Positions 7,644-15,147 of a DNA stretch of 30,331 bases are shown one piece after another. The stretch's first letter is position 1. Every line of letters begins with the position of its first letter. A program made the translations under genes and the position numbers. The DNA is taken from contig CAZBQL010000032.1 of the NCBI GenBank assembly GCA_964493985.1, positions 1 to 30,331 on the forward strand, written 5' to 3'. The notes below the pieces were generated by a model. It was not told the DNA's origin and did no database searches. It saw nothing but the letters and a program-made list of their open reading frames with translations. Source of the stretch: MGML01 sp964493985. GTDB lineage: Bacteria > Chloroflexota > Dehalococcoidia > Dehalococcoidales > UBA2162.

Positions 7644-9581
7644 TTGCACTACGAAGAACTAATAAAAGACCATGCCCCTAATTGGCCCTATACGGTAGAC
7701 TACCAGAAAGAACATGAAATAAGCAGCGATGTTCTGGTCCTTGGCGGAGGAATAGCCGGCTGCTGGGCGGCGATAAGCGCTGCCAGGAAAGGGGCCAGAG
7801 TCGTCCTTGTCGACAAAGGAGCGACAAAGACCAGTGGAGCGGGCGGTTCAGGCGTCGATCACTGGCATGCAGCTGTGACCAATCCTGCCTGTACCATCGA
7901 TCCCCTGGAGTTTTCAAAGGTAACTATCAACAATTACGGCGGCTGGCGATGCGGTATCAGCCAGCACATAACATCGATGGAAAGCTATGACTGTCTCCTC
8001 GAGCTTGAAAAAATGGGTATGAAAATCAGGGATTCGGAAGACGAATTCAAAGGAGCTGGTTTTCGTGATGAAGAGACAAAACTCATGTTCGCCTACGACT
8101 ACACAGCGAAATACTGTGTACGAGTCTGGGGAGCACACGTAAAGCAATTTCTCTACGATGAGTGCCAGCGGTCAGGCGTAAAAATATACGATCGCGTAAT
8201 GGTAACCAGCCTGCTGAACAAAGGCGGGAAGATTGGAGCCCCGGTAGTCGGAGCAACAGGCGTAAATGTGCGAACCGGAGAGTTCTATATATTCAAAGCG
8301 CGAGCAAGTATATTGAGCATGTTCCTGCCCCAGCGACAATTTATATTTTCATCGGAGTTGAAAGGACTGGCCTCCACTCACCGGCCTTCCACCGCATCAG
8401 GCGACGGACATGCTATGGCCTGGAGAGCCGGAGCCGAATTTGCCCAGGTAGAGCATTCCGGCCGCGGCGGCGGGTTACCCTACGGATACCCGCAATATGG
8501 TGTGGGCAACGCCCATAATACCTGGTTTGCCTGCACGATGGTCGACGCCAACGGCAAGGAGATTCCGTGGGTAGACCGTAACGGCAGAGTACTTACCAGT
8601 GTTGCCCAGAGGTACAGGCCGGCACCGGGACAGAAATATTTCCTCGATATGGGCTGGCAGTACGAGTACCGGAGCCCGATGCTCATACCTGACTGGCGGG
8701 AACGTGTCAGGAAGGGTGAATTTGCTCTGCCGATATACGCTGACCTTGCTTCCATGCCGGAACCCGAACGACGCGTAATCTGGGGAATGATGATAGCCCA
8801 GGAAGGCAGGACATTAATACCCATATATCATACCTATTCTCAAGCCGGTTTCGATCCGGGCAGAGACCTCCTACAGTCATATGACGGCGGCTGGGGAGGA
8901 CTGGGACCACCCCAGTGGAGGACATATTCAAGTGGAACATCTTCGGGCGGAGGCCCGATCGTAGATTGGGACTTGAAGACAACCCTTGATGGGCTTTACG
9001 CCGCCGGAGGACAGGTCTTTGCCAATGGCGACCACGCCTACGCGGCTGCTACCGGCAGGTATGCCGGCAGGAAAGCAGCAGAATTCGCGCGCGGTACCGA
9101 CGAAATGGGCGTCGACAGACGGCAGATCGATGCCGAGAAAGTCCGTGTATACGCTCCGGTATACCGGAAGAACGGCATGGACTGGAAAGAGTTAAATGCA
9201 GGGATATGCAAGATCCTCCAGGACTACTGTGGCGAACTGAAAAACGAAGAAATACTCACCATCGGTCTGAAATGGCTGGACGAACTGGAAGCCGGTGAAG
9301 CTGCCAGTGCCCGGGCACGGAATCCGCACGAACTGTGTAGAGTCCTCGAGGTATATAACATTATTACGGTTGGCAGGATGATGTTCGAGGCCAGCCGTGC
9401 CCGTAAAGCCAGCAGTTCCCATCTAGATTTTACGCGGACCGACTATCCGGAAGTAGACCCTCCCGAGTGGCATAAATGGGTAACGATTAAACTCGATGGA
9501 GGAGATGTAAAGGTTGGCGAGCTGGCTATCGATTACTATGGTGACATAGAGAAAAATTATCGGGACCATTGTGGTCTTTAA
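7644..9581 (+). CDS. FAD-dependent oxidoreductase, AprA/fumarate-reductase flavoprotein-like
   Basis: The 645-aa flavoprotein begins with a Rossmann dinucleotide fold: DVLVLGGGIAGCWAAISAAR with GGGIAG at 34-39, and an acidic end of beta-2 at VVLVDKG (53-59). SGAGGSGVDHWH (64-75) is the FAD/substrate-side loop characteristic of the adenylylsulfate reductase alpha / fumarate reductase superfamily. GLYAAGGQV near residue 450 is the second FAD-contact motif. A helical C-terminal domain follows. The start is TTG at 7644, six bases after AGGAGGT; no ATG is better placed. The next gene is a ferredoxin, as in AprAB-like pairs, so electrons probably pass through that subunit. Residues proving APS reductase are not recognised; an organic substrate is as likely. 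No signal peptide, so cytoplasmic. Confidence 0.9.
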   Translation: MHYEELIKDHAPNWPYTVDYQKEHEISSDVLVLGGGIAGCWAAISAARKGARVVLVDKGATKTSGAGGSGVDHWHAAVTNPACTIDPLEFSKVTINNYGGWRCGISQHITSMESYDCLLELEKMGMKIRDSEDEFKGAGFRDEETKLMFAYDYTAKYCVRVWGAHVKQFLYDECQRSGVKIYDRVMVTSLLNKGGKIGAPVVGATGVNVRTGEFYIFKARASILSMFLPQRQFIFSSELKGLASTHRPSTASGDGHAMAWRAGAEFAQVEHSGRGGGLPYGYPQYGVGNAHNTWFACTMVDANGKEIPWVDRNGRVLTSVAQRYRPAPGQKYFLDMGWQYEYRSPMLIPDWRERVRKGEFALPIYADLASMPEPERRVIWGMMIAQEGRTLIPIYHTYSQAGFDPGRDLLQSYDGGWGGLGPPQWRTYSSGTSSGGGPIVDWDLKTTLDGLYAAGGQVFANGDHAYAAATGRYAGRKAAEFARGTDEMGVDRRQIDAEKVRVYAPVYRKNGMDWKELNAGICKILQDYCGELKNEEILTIGLKWLDELEAGEAASARARNPHELCRVLEVYNIITVGRMMFEASRARKASSSHLDFTRTDYPEVDPPEWHKWVTIKLDGGDVKVGELAIDYYGDIEKNYRDHCGL

Positions 9582-9596
9582 GGACAGGAGTGAAAT

Positions 9597-9959
9597 ATGC
9601 CGGATGATGTAAGAATGTATCCAAACCTGGTAACGCCGAATAATCCAGTGATATTCAATGAGGATGTATGCACGGGTTGTAATACGTGTGTCGATGTTTG
9701 TGTGATGGATATCCTTATGCCGAATCCCGAGAAAGGGAAATCTCCGATAGTATTGTATCCTGATGAATGCTGGTATGATGGAAGCTGTGTTAACGCCTGT
9801 CCTTTATGGCAAAAAGGTGCCATATACCTGAACCATCCGTTAAACCAGAGGGTAAGATGGAAAAGAAAAGATACCGGAGAGCACTTCAGACTGGGTATGC
9901 CCGGTCCTCCCCCACCGGTTGAAAGACCACCTTCGGGTGGATGGGATGCAAAAGCATAG
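9597..9959 (+). CDS. Ferredoxin-like electron-transfer subunit with Cys-to-Asp change
   Basis: The 120-aa protein has two iron-sulfur motifs and pairs with the flavoprotein ending 15 bases upstream, like an AprB subunit. The first motif is complete: C25-x2-C28-x2-C31-x3-C35. The second reads C58-x2-D61-x2-C64-x3-C68: Asp stands where the second Cys is expected (CWYDGSC rather than CWxCGSC). By analogy with known Asp-ligated ferredoxins this may be a 4Fe-4S cluster with an Asp ligand or a convertible 3Fe-4S cluster. The Pro usually following the first cluster's last Cys is Val here. The C-terminal tail is extended and rich in Pro and Gly. ATG at 9597 follows ACAGGAG. Confidence 0.9.
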   Translation: MPDDVRMYPNLVTPNNPVIFNEDVCTGCNTCVDVCVMDILMPNPEKGKSPIVLYPDECWYDGSCVNACPLWQKGAIYLNHPLNQRVRWKRKDTGEHFRLGMPGPPPPVERPPSGGWDAKA

Positions 9960-9964
9960 AGAGC

Positions 9965-9973
9965 TGGTATAAT
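9965..9973 (+). promoter_or_regulatory. Extended -10 promoter element
   Basis: TGGTATAAT is a perfect extended -10 (TGnTATAAT). No matching -35 is visible 16-18 bases upstream, which is usual for this class. It lies just past the ferredoxin stop and about 65 bases before the diiron gene, so that gene may be transcribed separately as well as with the flavoprotein. Confidence 0.45.
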
Positions 9974-10036
9974 GGGCAGGGAGGGTGGTACCCTAGGACC
10001 TGACGACCAAACGGGCTCGGTACAGGAGGTTGTTAT

Positions 10037-10474
10037 ATGCGGTGGGATATTACTTCGTTGAAATTCATGTACAATATGGAGCGGTTTGCCACACAGATAT
10101 ACCTGACGCAGCGGCGTGTATTCGACGAGGAATCTATGTTAAAAAAACTTAACACTGCCGCTGAGAATGAGCAGGATCATATAAATTTCCTGCGGAAACG
10201 AATACTGGAACTCCAGGGAAACCGCTCTCACATCGGATTCCTGTTTCAGACAGCAGCCAGGATACTGGGCGCGACAGCCGGTATTTTCGGTAAAGAATTT
10301 GTTTTGAAACTCGATGTTTTTGTGGAGGACCGGGCAATCAAAGATTACGGGACTTTTCTGAATAGAGTTAAATTCGACGAAGATACAGTACGACTGATAA
10401 ATCGCATAATAGCCGACGAAATATTTCACAAAGATACCTGGAAATCGTCTATTGAAGAACTAACAGGTCGATAG
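10037..10474 (+). CDS. Ferritin-like diiron protein (Coq7/rubrerythrin-like four-helix bundle)
   Basis: The 145-aa protein shows the complete ligand set of a carboxylate-bridged diiron four-helix bundle: Glu15 on helix 1, Glu45-x2-His48 on helix 2, Glu97 on helix 3 and Glu128-x2-His131 on helix 4. The pattern fits the Coq7/rubrerythrin/ferritin-like group, and no rubredoxin domain is present. A hydrophobic, Gly/Ala-rich stretch between helices 2 and 3 (residues 66-85) may be a membrane-lying segment, as in Coq7 proteins. Roles in the group include oxygen or peroxide removal and hydroxylation. ATG at 10037 has an AGGAGG eight bases upstream. It follows the flavoprotein-ferredoxin pair, which could supply electrons; this link is inferred from position only. 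Confidence 0.8.
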   Translation: MRWDITSLKFMYNMERFATQIYLTQRRVFDEESMLKKLNTAAENEQDHINFLRKRILELQGNRSHIGFLFQTAARILGATAGIFGKEFVLKLDVFVEDRAIKDYGTFLNRVKFDEDTVRLINRIIADEIFHKDTWKSSIEELTGR

Positions 10475-10497
10475 CAAGGTAAGAATCGGGTGTTTTA

Positions 10498-11565
10498 TTA
10501 ATCCCTGACAAACGATTGAATCCATACAGGTATATTCTTACCATTCTTTCGGCGGATGGCAGCTATGAATAGAACGATGAGTATACAGACAATTAATACC
10601 AGTCCGCCGAAGGTTACTATCGTCATTCCGTAATTAAGCCAGGAATCTTTACCATTCCCGATAACAGTAATCAGTTTGAATATTGCTCCGAGTACCGCCA
10701 CAAGTATTGTTGATGCCAGTATATACCTCATCGATACTTCCCTGAGATACTTTGTGAGTAAAGAACCAAAATATATTCCTGCCGATGATCCGAGTATCAT
10801 AATAAATGACACGAATATTACCACATTGCCGTCCAGTGAATATCTTACAGCGGCAAATGCCGTCGGGAAGATAAGTTTAAAAAGATTCGTACCGACTGCG
10901 ATAAAAGAAGGAACACCGAACAGATATACCAGGGATGGGATGAGGATTATTCCTCCACCGATTCCAATAAAGCTGCTCAGCACTCCCGTAAATACTCCCA
11001 ATACTATCAAAGCCCAGAGTGAAATCCTTGTATTTGACTTTGGAAAATAGATAATCGGTTGTAGATGCATTCTTGAAAATATTGAGACCAGCGATGAAAA
11101 TGGAGTATTTTCAATCGTTTCATCTTTGGTCCTTAACATTTTATCCATCATGGCTTTAGTGCGGGTGCTTTCCCAGAAAACAGAACTTCCCACGATAAGC
11201 AAAGTACATATCGTTACCGACAACACAGATGCATCAGCCATACCTGCATTTTTAGCTGCGTTGAGAGCCCTGATTCCAAGTTCAACCCCGCCAATCATGA
11301 ATACTATCATGATTCCGCCAAGCTTCAGGTCGACATTTCCCAGTTGCCTGTGCCTGATAGCTCCGATAATTGCATTTCCCATCACCCAGAGTATAACCGT
11401 TGCCACGGCGTATTGAGCAGGGAAACCGAGTATGATAAGTGCCGGGGTCATAATAAAGCCACCTCCGACACCCACGAAGCCACTTATTACTCCGGTCGCC
11501 AGGCTTAGTACGATAAGCAGTATGATATTGATTTCAACGCCAGGTATCATTGGGAAGTGAATCAT
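10498..11565 (-). CDS. TauE/SafE (DUF81) family membrane permease
   Basis: A 355-aa integral membrane protein with eight or so hydrophobic helices arranged as two related halves. Each half opens with the family signature: GVISGFVGVGGGFIMTPALI near residue 25 and GVLSSFIGIGGGIILIPSLV near residue 200. Between them is a charged cytoplasmic loop of about 45 residues. The family moves sulfite, sulfonates or related organic anions, usually outward. ATG at 11565 is preferred over GTG at 11568, because it shares a base with the stop of the upstream gene (TGATG), a sign of translational coupling. The substrate is unknown; the neighbouring AprA-like flavoprotein makes a sulfur compound possible but unproven. 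Confidence 0.9.
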   Translation of the reverse strand: MIHFPMIPGVEINIILLIVLSLATGVISGFVGVGGGFIMTPALIILGFPAQYAVATVILWVMGNAIIGAIRHRQLGNVDLKLGGIMIVFMIGGVELGIRALNAAKNAGMADASVLSVTICTLLIVGSSVFWESTRTKAMMDKMLRTKDETIENTPFSSLVSIFSRMHLQPIIYFPKSNTRISLWALIVLGVFTGVLSSFIGIGGGIILIPSLVYLFGVPSFIAVGTNLFKLIFPTAFAAVRYSLDGNVVIFVSFIMILGSSAGIYFGSLLTKYLREVSMRYILASTILVAVLGAIFKLITVIGNGKDSWLNYGMTIVTFGGLVLIVCILIVLFIAAIRRKNGKNIPVWIQSFVRD

Positions 11566-11840
11566 CACTGCATGTCCGCCTTATTCGGATTATCGGGATT
11601 ATCAGCGGTATGCTGCCGATGGCTCATCACTTCACTGATTTTCCCCATCAGCATACCCAGCGTAACTGCCAGAACGGCAATAAGTGAGATGTTATATAGC
11701 ACAGAAAGATATGCTTTACCTTCTCCAGCAAGTTCGATAAGCCTGTTATGCATTCCGGTACTGTACCAGTATATCGTATGCCAGATTATGAATATGCAGA
11801 CGACTGAAAGGACTGATATCCAGATAATCGACTTTCTCAT
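11565..11840 (-). CDS. Small two-helix membrane protein coupled to the TauE/SafE permease
   Basis: The 91-aa product has two hydrophobic segments (about residues 4-22 and 41-60) with a short loop between, then a charged tail rich in His, Asn, Asp and Pro. No family is recognised. Its stop overlaps the permease start by one base, so the two are probably translated together and may form a complex. ATG at 11840 is taken as the start; a TTG at 11864 in the same frame would add eight residues, and neither has an ideal ribosome binding site. Confidence 0.65.
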   Translation of the reverse strand: MRKSIIWISVLSVVCIFIIWHTIYWYSTGMHNRLIELAGEGKAYLSVLYNISLIAVLAVTLGMLMGKISEVMSHRQHTADNPDNPNKADMQ

Positions 11841-11912
11841 ATTCTTGATTTTTCGCCCTTTCAATCAGACGATGGAACACATTGAAATGAAATGTACATG
11901 GAAATCAGCCAG

Positions 11913-12530
11913 CTACAGGATAATTTCGCAATCAGGGTTATTCTCTTTAAGCCATCCATATGCCGTTTTTATCAAATCCTTTCCATAGTCGCAATTTAGC
12001 TTGATGGAGAAGCTTGAGTTGTCACCAATAAATATTATAGGGTGGATTCTGCAGACAACAGGCCGGACGCTGTGGATACCACAGCTATTCTGCTCGAGAT
12101 CGAAGAAAGGACACGGGAGCGGAAGCCATCTGGTCGAGGAAAGTCCGGTCCAGCCGAATGGATGGGGTACAAATTTCCCGGGCATTGTTTTTTTCTCCAT
12201 GATTTCATACGGGACCTGGAGAAAGCGTGCTATTTCTGTCAATTCTTCCTTGAATACCTCGATTCCCGGACTTGCTGGGTTCAGAGGATTCGGTTGACAG
12301 CATTTTCCACATCTGCCGCATTCTGACGTTGACAGCAATTCGAACATCACATCCGGAGTACATGGCAATGATACGGTGAGAGAAATATCATCATTACCAA
12401 GTGCATTTAGAAGTGTGTCCATGTCCTGTTCATTCAGTCTGAGGATATTTTTTCCTTCCAGATGAGGAACTCCGTATCTTTCAAGGTCTAGTTTAAAGAT
12501 TTCTTCTGACTCATAATCATGTGTTGTCAT
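11913..12530 (-). CDS. YkgJ-family cysteine cluster protein
   Basis: The 205-aa protein has the CxxCxxCC-type signature CGRCGKCC (about residues 71-78) followed by CPFFD...CGIHSVRPVVCR (about 139-161), the pattern of the YkgJ/Fe-Zn chelating family (UPF0153). Members bind a metal or iron-sulfur cluster through these Cys residues; the reaction is not established. The N-terminal 65 residues are outside the conserved domain and contain no motif. It is upstream of, and on the same strand as, the TauE/SafE pair, with 72 bases between. A role in metal or sulfur handling is inference. Confidence 0.85.
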   Translation of the reverse strand: MTTHDYESEEIFKLDLERYGVPHLEGKNILRLNEQDMDTLLNALGNDDISLTVSLPCTPDVMFELLSTSECGRCGKCCQPNPLNPASPGIEVFKEELTEIARFLQVPYEIMEKKTMPGKFVPHPFGWTGLSSTRWLPLPCPFFDLEQNSCGIHSVRPVVCRIHPIIFIGDNSSFSIKLNCDYGKDLIKTAYGWLKENNPDCEIIL

Positions 12531-12600
12531 ATAGATATTCTAACATGTTTAGGTATCACGGCACATATATTAATGGGGGGGATTTCGTGTTCGCCAAATA

Positions 12601-12634
12601 CAAAAACAGGAACCATCCGTACGTCTGGTTCCTG
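12601..12634 (-). terminator. Rho-independent terminator of the CheC-CheY operon
   Basis: Arms CAGGAACCA (12607-12615) and TGGTTCCTG (12626-12634) pair perfectly around a ten-base loop. Read on the minus strand, the stem is followed by TTTTTG (12606-12601). It lies 30 bases past the stop of the CheY-like gene. Confidence 0.8.
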
Positions 12635-12664
12635 AAACTATCCGGTAATAATTAAGTTCTTCGA

Positions 12665-13042
12665 CTAGAAAGGATCAAGGGAAGTATTTCCGAGCAGTCT
12701 CTGTACAGTATCAACTACCCTGCCCTCCCTGAAAGGTTTCACCACAAAATCCCTGGCACCCTCTTTCAAGGCACTCGTTACCATCGCTTTTTGTCCCATT
12801 GCAGTGATCATCGCAACTCTTGCAACGGGGTCTACTTTTTTAATTTCATGTAAAGCTGTTATCCCGTGCATAAGGGGCATTACAATATCCAGTAATACCG
12901 CATCGGGCTTGTATTCTTTGTATTTTTCGATTGCTTCAAATCCATTTTCCGCTTCGATGACGTAATACCCGCTATTTGATAACACTTTATTACATTTCAT
13001 GCGCACCAGGGCAGAGTCATCGACAACAAGAATTTTCGCCAC
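12665..13042 (-). CDS. cheY: CheY-like single-domain response regulator
   Basis: The 125-aa receiver domain has no output domain. Acidic pair Asp8/Asp9, phosphoacceptor Asp52 (LLDIVMP), Thr80 (MITAMG) and Lys102 (VKPF) are all present, so it should accept phosphate and switch. It lies 42 bases after the CheC-like gene on the same strand and ends at a terminator, forming a two-gene unit. Diffusible CheY proteins carry the chemotaxis signal to the motor; in archaellated cells they do so through adaptor proteins. The CheC partner and the archaellins in this window support that role, although no CheA or receptor is nearby. Confidence 0.88.
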   Translation of the reverse strand: MAKILVVDDSALVRMKCNKVLSNSGYYVIEAENGFEAIEKYKEYKPDAVLLDIVMPLMHGITALHEIKKVDPVARVAMITAMGQKAMVTSALKEGARDFVVKPFREGRVVDTVQRLLGNTSLDPF

Positions 13043-13084
13043 TTGAAGTCCTCCCGTAATTGTTTCTTCTATTTGAAATACACT

Positions 13085-13789
13085 TTACCATATAAAAAGC
13101 CTCTTCGTTACGGCTTTGATAATGTCGTCTGTAGGTAAAGCGATAAAGGTACCTTCCATCTCTTTGTTATCGGAACTGAAGGTTGCTTTAACCAGGATTG
13201 CGTTCCTTCTATTCATTATTATTGATTGCATCGGAATTCTCATAATTGACGATACCGAATCTACGATTACTTCCGGAGGTGATGGCATCAATATTAAGTC
13301 GGCATAATCAGCCAGTGTATTCAAAAAATATGATCCGGTAATGTTACCTATATCCTTAAGGGCATACCATTCAATATCTCTTAATACCTTTGTAGATCCG
13401 AGTGGTAATTCCAGCATCAGGTCAATAAATTGATAAGCTATCTCTGGTGTATATATCAGCATCAACTGGCCGTCTATATAGTCGTCAATCGATAAATATA
13501 TACCAATTCCCGGGGTATCGGTTATACCGGAAAGGAGAAGTACATCATTAACTGGAACCTGTTCTACTTCCAAGGTATTTAGAGTAAAACTATAATTCAA
13601 TAGTTCGGATAATCCACGAAAAGCATTTTGTAATCCTTTATCAACCAGGTCTCTCCATATTATGATGTCTCTATCGTCAAGCGCCCCTTCCGGTAACTTG
13701 TTTTCGCGATACACGTATTGTGGTTCGTATATACCTGGAACATTCTCATCGATAATTGCAGTACTTCGCGTATCAAGAAGACTCTTCAT
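13085..13789 (-). CDS. CheC-like CheY-P phosphatase
   Basis: The 234-aa protein matches the CheC/CheX/FliY fold. The clear active-site segment is YALKDIGNITGSYFLNTLAD (residues 142-161), corresponding to the family EIGNI...S.YLNAL with Asp146 for the usual Glu and Asn149 kept. A first copy around residues 46-64 (DLVDKGLQNAFRGLSELLNY) has lost the E-x2-N pattern, so only one site may be active. An extra N-terminal 40 residues precede the domain. It is cotranscribed with the CheY-like gene, its expected substrate. CheC is common where chemotaxis has no CheZ, including archaea. The Glu-to-Asp change makes the activity level uncertain. Confidence 0.8.
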   Translation of the reverse strand: MKSLLDTRSTAIIDENVPGIYEPQYVYRENKLPEGALDDRDIIIWRDLVDKGLQNAFRGLSELLNYSFTLNTLEVEQVPVNDVLLLSGITDTPGIGIYLSIDDYIDGQLMLIYTPEIAYQFIDLMLELPLGSTKVLRDIEWYALKDIGNITGSYFLNTLADYADLILMPSPPEVIVDSVSSIMRIPMQSIIMNRRNAILVKATFSSDNKEMEGTFIALPTDDIIKAVTKRLFIW

Positions 13790-13998
13790 CGACTAACTCC
13801 TTATGGTATCGTATTATATCTTCTGGAATATAAATATTTTCTAAATAAACAACTATTTAATAGAAATATTCCGTAATTGCTTAATGCAAGTTAAATCTAA
13901 AATATCAGATAATCCTGGAGATATCTTTTTTGATACCCCCACACAGGCATTCAATCATTGGCAAGTAACAGATGAGGCTATCCGGTTATAATACAACA

Positions 13999-14205
13999 CT
14001 ATCCGCTGCCTGGAGCAACTGTATGCTTAAGATTATCGTAATATTCTTTTTCCTGCTCCATGTCATACTGATAGGAGTACAATGAGCTACCTGTTAGTTT
14101 GACGTAGCCGCACTGAAGACATTTTTCATAGGTCTCATCGTTATCTTTTTCTACATACACATCCCCGCTACATCTGGGACAACTTCTGAATTTCCATTTG
14201 GTCAT
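13999..14205 (-). CDS. Small zinc-ribbon protein
   Basis: The 68-aa protein carries one zinc ribbon, CPRC-x(17)-CLQC (about residues 9-30), and an acidic, Tyr-rich C-terminal half (SYQYDMEQEKEYYDNLK). ATG at 14205 is chosen because the AAGGAGGTAAGGAG purine run lies directly before it; the longer reading frame starts inside or before that ribosome binding site. It stands alone on the minus strand, divergent from the signalling block. Function unknown; a nucleic-acid or protein adaptor is plausible for such ribbons. Confidence 0.7.
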   Translation of the reverse strand: MTKWKFRSCPRCSGDVYVEKDNDETYEKCLQCGYVKLTGSSLYSYQYDMEQEKEYYDNLKHTVAPGSG

Positions 14206-14674
14206 TCTCCTTACCTCCTTCATAACCAGCCGGATCATGGATATGTGCCTGTGTATTGAAATCCAGTCACATATCGCTCTATAAATGCACTATCCCACAC
14301 GTAAATGTCATTTGAAAGGACTAACAGGACAAGTAAAAAGGCCTTGATAGACACAAGTTGATGACTTGAAAAGTCACCCTAAACATCGGTTATCGGTGGA
14401 TTTCAACTATAAATTGACTATATTTGAACTGATAAAATACGGAAATTGAGCTGTAGATCTACACGTAATCAGGAAGATAGAGGATTTATGAAGATACTTT
14501 GTTTGTTCTTGCTAGTGCCTGATTTTCAGATATCCTGGCAAATATTGCGCTATTGGGTCACTTTAATGGCCCTAGCGGGTCTTCCCGTAAATCCCTTAGG
14601 ATACCAGAATTAAATTATAGGTACACAATAATTATAAAAATATGTCCATTATCCGAAATAAGGGAGGACCACCC
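14206..14674. other. Divergent intergenic region before the signalling block
   Basis: About 470 bases between the minus-strand zinc-ribbon gene and the plus-strand membrane gene. Visible items: a six-bp hairpin TGACTT/AAGTCA near 14360-14375, a TTGACT box at 14414-14419 without a well-spaced -10, and a possible 41-codon ORF (listed separately). AT-rich DNA at 14610-14640 could hold the promoter of the membrane gene. Nothing else recognised. Confidence 0.5.
14488..14613 (+). CDS. Possible 41-aa hydrophobic peptide
   Basis: This tentative ORF starts at ATG 14488, six to seven bases after AGAGG, and encodes a hydrophobic peptide beginning MKILCLFLLVPDFQISW. It ends about 60 bases before the three-helix membrane gene. 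No family is recognised, and it could be a chance ORF in the leader of the signalling block. Confidence 0.22.
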   Translation: MKILCLFLLVPDFQISWQILRYWVTLMALAGLPVNPLGYQN

Positions 14675-14968
14675 ATGGAAAGTACCATAACTCATATCGT
14701 AAATTGTTGTTTTGGCTGGATTCTAGTAGCACTCGCCGTTACCGGATATTACATGACCTTGAAAAACCGTGGAGAAAAATGGTTTTTCTGGAATATTCTG
14801 GCGATTGGCTGGGGCTTTTTCGCTCTTGCTCAAACACTGTTACTTCTCGGATTTCATGCAGGAGCAGCTTACGTCATAGCTATCTGGTTGTCATCTTATG
14901 TACTTGTAATAGCTTTAATGATACTTCTGTTCCTCAAGCTTGCGAAACTTAAAATGAAAAATAGTTAA
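14675..14968 (+). CDS. Small three-helix membrane protein
   Basis: The 97-aa protein has three hydrophobic helices (about residues 10-28, 38-58 and 65-88) and a Lys-rich C-terminal tail. No catalytic motif is present. ATG at 14675 is chosen because AGGGAGGA lies seven bases before it, whereas the in-frame ATG at 14642 has no ribosome binding site. It stands first in the plus-strand signalling block, 179 bases upstream of the seven-PAS kinase, which itself has no membrane segment. A role as membrane sensor or partner for that kinase is possible but only positional. Confidence 0.7.
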   Translation: MESTITHIVNCCFGWILVALAVTGYYMTLKNRGEKWFFWNILAIGWGFFALAQTLLLLGFHAGAAYVIAIWLSSYVLVIALMILLFLKLAKLKMKNS

Positions 14969-15147
14969 TAACCCGTCGTTGAAGAGATTTCGGATAGTAC
15001 AGGACCCAGGATCAAAAGAATTCCAGGTTGTATATTTCGAAATAGTGCCTGAAAATACATACTACCTTAAGAAACCATCAAATCATCAGGGACAGGTCCT
15101 GTTACTAATTATTGTTCCTATAATGCTGTAGAAATCAAAAGTAATTC

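Noticed and set aside
9982..9994. AGGGTGGTACCCT, resembling the T-box antiterminator core
   Set aside because: The region is only about 77 bases, has no specifier stem or terminator, and the downstream gene is a diiron protein with no link to amino acids. The resemblance to GGGTGGTACC looks incidental.
9972..10061. 29-codon ORF overlapping the diiron gene start
   Set aside because: It has no ribosome binding site, begins inside the extended -10 element, and its composition is odd.
13955..13970. Another GCAAGTAA copy near 13960
   Set aside because: A single octamer with no neighbours; expected by chance in a window of this size.
14642..14674. Earlier ATG for the three-helix membrane protein
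   Set aside because: No ribosome binding site precedes it, while AGGGAGGA lies just before ATG 14675.
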